NCBI GenBank assembly: GCA_035430005.1
Contig: DAOMFV010000153.1
Location: 1-11,739 of the forward strand
From: JAEUIE01 sp035430005
Lineage (GTDB): Bacteria; Planctomycetota; Planctomycetia; Gemmatales; HRBIN36
Direction: 5' to 3'
Length of the DNA stretch: 11,739 bases
Under the pieces are notes generated by a model. The model did not search any database, was not told the DNA's origin, and was given only the letters and a program-made list of their open reading frames with translations. Shown here one piece after another: positions 6,597 through 11,739 of this stretch (position 1 is the first letter of the stretch; each line of letters starts with the position of its first letter). The position numbers and the translations under genes are program-made.

Positions 6597-7811
6597 ATGA
6601 AAAAACTCCTGCTCCTCCCTGTCGCACTGGTCACTCTCCTCGTTCCCTTTGCCATGGCGGATGACAAGCCTAACGCTATCAAGGCTGATGCCTCCAAGGC
6701 CGATGGCCAAGTCCTCTTCGCCAAGCCCGATCCCAATAAAGGCTCAGGTTACCGCAGTGAAGTGATGGCCGGTGACGTGAAGATACCGCTGGTAGTCGTC
6801 AAAGGCTCGCCCTACGAGATGGGATATCATCTGGGAAAACTCATGAAAGCGGAGATGAATGAGTTCATCCCCCCTGCTATGGAAGGCATCAAGAAAGAAC
6901 TAGGCGTCACCAACGAAGTGCTATGCGAAGTCTGGGGACGCACTTCAGCCTACGCCGATCAGCGGGTCTCTCAGGAACTGGCCGGCCTGGCTGATGGTTC
7001 CGGCATGCCGTTGGCTGCCCTGCAAGCTTTGCACTCCGTCGCCATCCTGCAGCCCTATTCATGCAGCAGCATCGCTGCCTGGGGCAAGGCGACCAAAGAT
7101 GGCCACCTCTATCAGACTCGTAACCTTGATTGGAGCATGAGGGTCGGCGCTCACAACTATCCGATGATTGTCGTCTACGTACCTGATCAGGGCATCCCTC
7201 ACGTCGTCCCAAGCTTTGCCGGCATCATCGGAGCTCATACGGGGATGAACGCGCGAGGCATCGCTCTTTCCGAAATGGGAGATGCGCCAGCTAAGGAAGC
7301 GCCCTATCAGGTGCATGCTCCTCACTTTACCGTCTTCTTCCGCACCATGCTTTACGATGCTGATTCGCTGACCAAGACGATCGACATCTTCAAGGCTCAG
7401 CCCCTGACCAAGAAGTACCACTTCGTCTTTGGTGATGGGCAGAAGGAACTGGGAGCTGTCAAGATTCGTACCCTCTCCACGTCAGCATCGAAGGAAAAGG
7501 ACGTAGCCATCTGGAAGGATAACGACCCGACCGATGAGTTCGCCCCCAACGTGCTCAGCAGTTGTGTCTACAACGATGAAGGCCGAGGTGCCTTCCCGAC
7601 TTTGCAAAGCCAGCATGGCAAGCTCGATGCGGAAGCCATGATGGCCCTGGCGAAGAAGATTCCGATCAAGGGTGGCAACGTGGTGATTGCAGTTTACGAT
7701 GCCACCGCCAGCAAGATGTGGGTCTCTTATGCCCATGATAAGACCGAAGCTTATCAGCGGCCGTTTGCTTATGTTGATCTGAACCAGTACTTCAATGTGG
7801 CGAAGAAGTAG
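6597..7811 (+). CDS. Exported C45-type Ntn hydrolase (acyl-CoA:6-APA acyltransferase-like)
   Basis: 404 residues from ATG 6597. The reading frame is open further upstream, but MKKLLLLPVALVTLLVPFAMA is a clear signal peptide (cleavage after about residue 21) and fixes the start. A short Lys/Asp-rich linker follows, then GSPYEMGYHLGKLM (70-83), the N-terminal motif of peptidase C45 family proteins. In this family the precursor cuts itself before a Cys that becomes the catalytic N-terminus. The best candidate is Cys156 in YSCSSIAAWG, followed by RNLDW (175-179), as in family members. The GIIGAHTGMNARGIALSE block is also typical. Substrates in the family are amides and acyl groups (penicillin-type acyl transfer, acylated amino acids, phospholipase B-like activity). 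The real substrate here is unknown. It should act outside the cytoplasm. It has its own promoter and no clear terminator. Confidence 0.88.
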   Translation: MKKLLLLPVALVTLLVPFAMADDKPNAIKADASKADGQVLFAKPDPNKGSGYRSEVMAGDVKIPLVVVKGSPYEMGYHLGKLMKAEMNEFIPPAMEGIKKELGVTNEVLCEVWGRTSAYADQRVSQELAGLADGSGMPLAALQALHSVAILQPYSCSSIAAWGKATKDGHLYQTRNLDWSMRVGAHNYPMIVVYVPDQGIPHVVPSFAGIIGAHTGMNARGIALSEMGDAPAKEAPYQVHAPHFTVFFRTMLYDADSLTKTIDIFKAQPLTKKYHFVFGDGQKELGAVKIRTLSTSASKEKDVAIWKDNDPTDEFAPNVLSSCVYNDEGRGAFPTLQSQHGKLDAEAMMALAKKIPIKGGNVVIAVYDATASKMWVSYAHDKTEAYQRPFAYVDLNQYFNVAKK

Positions 7812-7891
7812 GACCAGCTCGGCGCGTGAGCAGTGGGACGCATGCAAGCGATTGCACCCTATTCTCTCGCTCGCGCGTCGGGCAGGTAGAA

Positions 7892-8575
7892 CTAAAACAT
7901 ATTCAGACAATACCAGATAAACATCACCGTACTCAGGCTGGTGAAGCACAGCATCAGCGAAGCATAGAGCGGGATGATTGTCCCAGCGGGGTTGCGTTCG
8001 GTGGCGATTGTTCCCAACGCTGCCCGTAAAGGCGGTTCAATCTTTTTCCAAAGAGCAACATCCCCGGCCCATTCGACAGTCACACAGAATAGCGAAGGCG
8101 TCGCTTCCATATCCAGCACCAGCCGCTGCCCTTCCAGGGCAATTCGGCCCGGAGTCATCTGATACGCAATACCCAGCCCATCAAGGATCGGGCGAAACGC
8201 CAACTGAAACGCATTCGGATCAATATTGTAAACGACCAGACTCTGTCGCCTGCCGCCCATCCACCAGATGCACAGACAGATCACCACCAGCAGATAGATG
8301 CCATAGGCGAGGAGATAAGTCGTCCAGCCAGCCTGAGCATAGCGGGCAATCAGCCAGGTAGCGGGCCCGAGAAGAATAAATCCTGACAGACCGAGGATCA
8401 ACAGCAGCGTATCGAGCCAGCCGGAGAGGACGTAAGGCTGCTTCTTGCGCCCCACTTCAAACCCCAGCCACAACAAATAGAGGGTGAGTGGCAACAAAAT
8501 CATCGCCCATTCAAAAAGCGATGGCGTGATGCGCAGCAAAAACCAGGTCAACGATTCGCGGTTCAGCCAGTCCAT
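7892..8575 (-). CDS. Four-TM membrane protein, function unknown
   Basis: 227 residues from ATG 8575; I do not recognise a named family. Three hydrophobic segments near the N-terminus (about 23-42, 54-78 and 85-107) and one at the C-terminus (about 200-226) flank a soluble segment of some 90 residues. That segment starts at YNIDPNAFQLAFRPILDGLG and looks like a small alpha/beta domain. The long hydrophobic runs and a normal start next to the divergent gene support a real gene. It is divergent from the ECF sigma gene across 85 bases, so the two may share regulation. It is convergent with the hydrolase gene, 80 bases away; in that gap only an imperfect, widely spaced GC-rich inverted repeat is seen. 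Confidence 0.75.
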   Translation of the reverse strand: MDWLNRESLTWFLLRITPSLFEWAMILLPLTLYLLWLGFEVGRKKQPYVLSGWLDTLLLILGLSGFILLGPATWLIARYAQAGWTTYLLAYGIYLLVVICLCIWWMGGRRQSLVVYNIDPNAFQLAFRPILDGLGIAYQMTPGRIALEGQRLVLDMEATPSLFCVTVEWAGDVALWKKIEPPLRAALGTIATERNPAGTIIPLYASLMLCFTSLSTVMFIWYCLNMF

Positions 8576-8630
8576 AGGCGTTATCTTATGAAAGATGTTA
8601 TAAACTCAGCCGATGGATCGACATAAGAGT

Positions 8631-8651
8631 AGAGGATGTATGGCCAGCTAA
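8631..8651 (+). other. Minimal ORF (Met-Ala-Ser-stop) before the sigma gene
   Basis: AGAGGA (8631-8636) resembles a Shine-Dalgarno and is followed by ATG at 8640, then Ala, Ser and TAA (8649-8651). This tiny frame is in phase with the sigma factor gene that starts at 8661. It is either a start-stop leader element or the remains of a longer sigma N-terminus interrupted by a stop. Confidence 0.4.
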
Positions 8652-8660
8652 CCGGAGGCA

Positions 8661-9158
8661 GTGTTGGAACCCAATTGGTATGTGCTGGTGCGCACCTGGG
8701 GACCGATGGTCTACACGGCAGCGTGGCGAGTGCTGGGAAACGCTGCGGATGCCGAAGATGTCGTTCAAGATGTCTTCACGGAAGCTCTGCGGCACTGGAA
8801 ATTGAACAAGGTAAACAACTGGGCTAGCTGGCTGCGCCGGGTGGCGGTGTACCGAGCCATTGATCGGCTCAGGCAACGACGATCCCATGCGCCGTTAGAC
8901 ACTATCCTGGAACCCAGCCATTCGCAGACTCCCGATGCGGTGTTGGAAAGCAAGGAACTCAGTGGACAGCTTCGTGAATCGTTGCAGCAACTGAGCGAGC
9001 ACGAAGCTGCCATCTTCTGCCTGCGTTACTTTGAAGAGCTTTCCTACGACGAGATCGCCAAAGCACTCAACATGGAAACCGCCGCGGTCGGCATGGCACT
9101 GCATCGCGCCCGTGCCAGGCTGGCTGAACTGATGGAACCAATCTGGAAGGAGGTTTGA
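8661..9158 (+). CDS. ECF-type RNA polymerase sigma factor
   Basis: 165 residues from GTG 8661. It directs RNA polymerase to a small regulon, usually in response to an envelope signal relayed by a partner protein. Region sigma-2 spans about 5-75, with GNAADAEDVVQDVFTEAL as the polymerase-binding/-10 segment. A short linker (about 76-104) leads to region sigma-4 at 105-157. The helix-turn-helix there includes ELSYDEIAKALNMETAAVGMALHRARARL. The length is usual for ECF factors. The start is constrained by an in-frame TAA at 8649: GTG 8661 lies only two bases after GGAGG (8654-8658), while TTG 8664 has a more usual five-base spacing. Sigma-2 appears complete with either. The next gene starts two bases after the stop, a common sigma/anti-sigma arrangement. 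Target promoters cannot be read from the window. Confidence 0.93.
   Translation: MLEPNWYVLVRTWGPMVYTAAWRVLGNAADAEDVVQDVFTEALRHWKLNKVNNWASWLRRVAVYRAIDRLRQRRSHAPLDTILEPSHSQTPDAVLESKELSGQLRESLQQLSEHEAAIFCLRYFEELSYDEIAKALNMETAAVGMALHRARARLAELMEPIWKEV
9147..9154 (+). promoter_or_regulatory. Strong ribosome binding site
   Basis: AAGGAGGT lies inside the last codons of the sigma gene, with seven bases between GGAGG and ATG 9161. It decides that start over TTG 9155 in the same frame and suggests that the two genes are translated together. Confidence 0.85.
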
Positions 9159-9160
9159 TC

Positions 9161-10768
9161 ATGAACCCTGTTGATAACACTGTTGACGATGCCCTCACTG
9201 GAACCTTGCGCCAGGCGGTGGCCCAGATCAATGAACAGCCCGTTCCCAAGGCTGCACTACGTCACGTGTTGGATCATCTCGAAAACTGGCCCGAACCGCT
9301 TAGGCTGCAACAGCAACGCCATCGCCGTTTCTGGGCTGCCTCCACCCTGGCGGCGAGTATTGTGTTCTTCATCGTCTGGCTGGCTTGGCCCAGTGATAGC
9401 TGGGCTCAGGTGGTGAAAGCTGTTCAGGGCAAGACCTGGATTCGTGCCCAGTACGAAGGTGAATGGGGACCAATCACCCTGTGGTTTTCCGCAGAGCGAA
9501 AAGTGGCAGCCAACACCGGGCCTCATCAAGTCTTCTTTCATGATGCTCGATTGCATGTGATGTACCGATACGATCCAACCGAAAAGACCGTCTACCGTTT
9601 GCCGGAGACTGAACGTGACCAGGCGATGACGACCGCAGCTCTCAGCCTGTTTGCTGACATCATGCAGGGCAAAGAGAAGATTCAAGGCAACCTGATGTCG
9701 CCTGCCAAACTCACTCGACAGAGTCATCGGGAGGTAGAGGAGAATGGTACGAAGTATCTCGAATTTGAGATGGAACACGCCTATCCCAATGCAGCGCCCG
9801 GGCCGAGCATTACCAACGTGGTTCGCGTCGACACCCAAACCCGTCTGCCGATAAGCTTCACCGTTAAGGTTTTGATGACCCAGCCTGCAGTACAAGTCAC
9901 CGAACTGCGTTTTGCTATCGATTATCCTGCTACCGGGCCGCTTGACATCTACGACCTGGGTGTTGCCCGAACGAGCAAGTATGTCGACCGCATTCCACCG
10001 GATGATGTCGAACGAACCGTTCATGCTATCAAGCTGAACCGAGAGACCTTCGACAGCTACCATGGCCTGCTCGTCTACTCGAATCAACAGCCGTTCGCCC
10101 AGATGTGGCGTAAAAGCATGAAATGGCGGATCGAGTATTCCAAGAAGGCTACCCTACTCGCACAACCGGTCGGGCTGACTGATCCGACATCCTGGTGGAT
10201 GGATCAAGCTAAGACGGTCACCTGGCGTGCCAGCGAGGTATGCGATGGCACCACGATCTACAAACCGGATGGCAAGAACTTTCTGCCCGATGAACAGAAC
10301 ATTAACAACTATGTTACTCAATCGTTTGATCGTGACTTTGGCCTGATCGGAATGGAAAGAGGCGATGCCAGGCACGTCATGCCGGAGATTATTGGTTACC
10401 CCATTCCTCAAGTCGGGTTCCAGCAAGTCAGCGTTGAGGTGAAACCGACTCCGGAGAAAGGCCCTGTCGATACGTTCCAGCTCCTGACGCATTTTACTAC
10501 TCAGCGACAAGGGATTGCCCATCTCCAACGTTTCTGGGTCGATCCGTCCCGTTCGTACCTGGTCATGCGGCATGAGATTGGCGAGTGGGATACCCGGCCA
10601 GAACATCTCGACTGGCGACAAATCGAAAGAATGAATCGCACTCCCTCGGGCATCTGGTATCCCCAGGTGGTCAAAGGTACCTCTGGGACCATGCACTTCT
10701 ACCTCGACTTCAAAGCGGAGATTCCCGATGAGTTGTTCACCCCGAAGGAGCGGGTGGTGAAGAAGTAG
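9161..10768 (+). CDS. Single-pass membrane protein, probable anti-sigma/sensor for the upstream ECF factor
   Basis: 535 residues from ATG 9161. An N-terminal cytoplasmic part of about 56 residues precedes one TM helix (57-76, FWAASTLAASIVFFIVWLAW) and a large outer domain. The outer domain begins SWAQVVKAVQGKTWIRAQYE (80-99) and looks like a beta-rich LolA/RseB-type fold. It includes a segment at GPLDIYDLGVARTSKYVDRIP (near 259-279) that I recall from proteins beside planctomycete ECF sigma genes. Gene order, two-base spacing and topology suggest that the N-terminus holds the sigma factor and the outer domain senses a lipid or envelope signal. The N-terminus has no cysteine, so the zinc-binding HxxxCxxC anti-sigma motif is absent. 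The domain after residue 290 (from TFDSYHGLLVYSNQQPF) may be a second copy of the fold. The function is inferred, not shown. Confidence 0.8.
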   Translation: MNPVDNTVDDALTGTLRQAVAQINEQPVPKAALRHVLDHLENWPEPLRLQQQRHRRFWAASTLAASIVFFIVWLAWPSDSWAQVVKAVQGKTWIRAQYEGEWGPITLWFSAERKVAANTGPHQVFFHDARLHVMYRYDPTEKTVYRLPETERDQAMTTAALSLFADIMQGKEKIQGNLMSPAKLTRQSHREVEENGTKYLEFEMEHAYPNAAPGPSITNVVRVDTQTRLPISFTVKVLMTQPAVQVTELRFAIDYPATGPLDIYDLGVARTSKYVDRIPPDDVERTVHAIKLNRETFDSYHGLLVYSNQQPFAQMWRKSMKWRIEYSKKATLLAQPVGLTDPTSWWMDQAKTVTWRASEVCDGTTIYKPDGKNFLPDEQNINNYVTQSFDRDFGLIGMERGDARHVMPEIIGYPIPQVGFQQVSVEVKPTPEKGPVDTFQLLTHFTTQRQGIAHLQRFWVDPSRSYLVMRHEIGEWDTRPEHLDWRQIERMNRTPSGIWYPQVVKGTSGTMHFYLDFKAEIPDELFTPKERVVKK

Positions 10769-10799
10769 TATTTTGCACAGATGATGGGGAGTTGTAGAT

Positions 10800-10841
10800 A
10801 GCTCCGAAAGCGCTCGTGGCATCGAGCGATCTTTCGGAGCT
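10800..10841 (+). terminator. Long hairpin terminator after the sigma/sensor pair
   Basis: AGCTCCGAAAG (10800-10810) pairs with CTTTCGGAGCT (10831-10841). Inside it CGCTCG (10811-10816) pairs with CGAGCG (10823-10828), around a TGGCAT loop, with a two-base bulge (AT, 10829-10830). The total is 17 paired bases. The downstream tract is only moderately T-rich (TGATCATTTCAT), so termination is likely but less certain than for a classic U-run. Confidence 0.65.
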
Positions 10842-11024
10842 TGATCATTTCATACGCTAATACCAGCCACTATTACCGGAACCCTGGATGGTTGATTGCA
10901 TCCGGGATGCCCTCTCAAGCCCTACCCAATCGCCACAGGCACCGTAAAATGGCCACGCTCTACTATCTAACCGTGCCCGGAATCCCGCCCTCTTCCCTTG
11001 CGATCTTCAAGGAGTCTCCCTCTC
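10842..11024 (+). promoter_or_regulatory. icd upstream region with weak promoter candidates
   Basis: This 183-base gap carries no convincing gene. TAAAAT (10945-10950) and TACTAT (10961-10966) could serve as -10 elements, but neither has a good -35 at the right distance. The Shine-Dalgarno AAGGAG (11009-11014) lies ten bases before the icd ATG. Confidence 0.3.

Positions 11025-11739
<715 letters not shown>

Noticed and set aside
9257..10822. Two long minus-strand open frames (276 and 222 codons) opposite the membrane sensor gene
   Set aside because: They mirror the codon pattern of the plus-strand gene, have no signal peptide or domain I recognise, and no ribosome binding site.

Overview
The window looks like chromosomal DNA from a planctomycete, possibly Gemmata-like. 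This is inferred, not proven, from several features: an ECF sigma factor followed directly by a membrane-anchored LolA/RseB-like protein, a secreted protein with LTxxQ motifs, a large TolC-type lipoprotein, and dense palindromic intergenic repeats. No phage, CRISPR, tRNA, rRNA or transposase gene was seen.

Left part (1-5353, minus strand): a three-gene export operon, transcribed right to left. It encodes a TolC-like outer-membrane lipoprotein, an HlyD/MacA-type periplasmic adaptor with a long coiled coil, and a MacB/FtsX-type ABC permease cut by the left edge. The permease lacks a fused ATPase and no ATPase gene is present, so the motor subunit must be encoded to the left of the window or elsewhere. 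Between adaptor and permease lies a symmetric cluster of five GC-rich hairpins.

Middle (5354-7811, plus strand): a near-consensus promoter drives a small exported LTxxQ protein, which ends in a clear rho-independent terminator. Two copies of a CCCCTCTCCC-type repeat follow. Then comes a second near-consensus promoter, placed so close to the ATG that the mRNA of the next gene may be leaderless. That gene encodes an exported C45-type Ntn hydrolase related to acyl-CoA:6-APA acyltransferases.

Right part (7892-11739): an unrecognised four-TM protein on the minus strand is divergent from an ECF sigma factor. The sigma gene is two bases from a gene for a single-pass membrane protein with a large outer domain, probably its anti-sigma/sensor partner. 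A strong hairpin ends this pair. NADP-dependent isocitrate dehydrogenase (icd) then starts and runs off the right edge.

The plausible functional units are the export pump (left), two independent secreted proteins (middle), and a sigma/anti-sigma envelope-sensing pair (right). No wholly new system is evident. The points most worth following are the symmetric hairpin cluster, the putative leaderless hydrolase transcript, the ATG-Ala-Ser-stop just before the sigma gene, and the Cys-free presumed anti-sigma protein.
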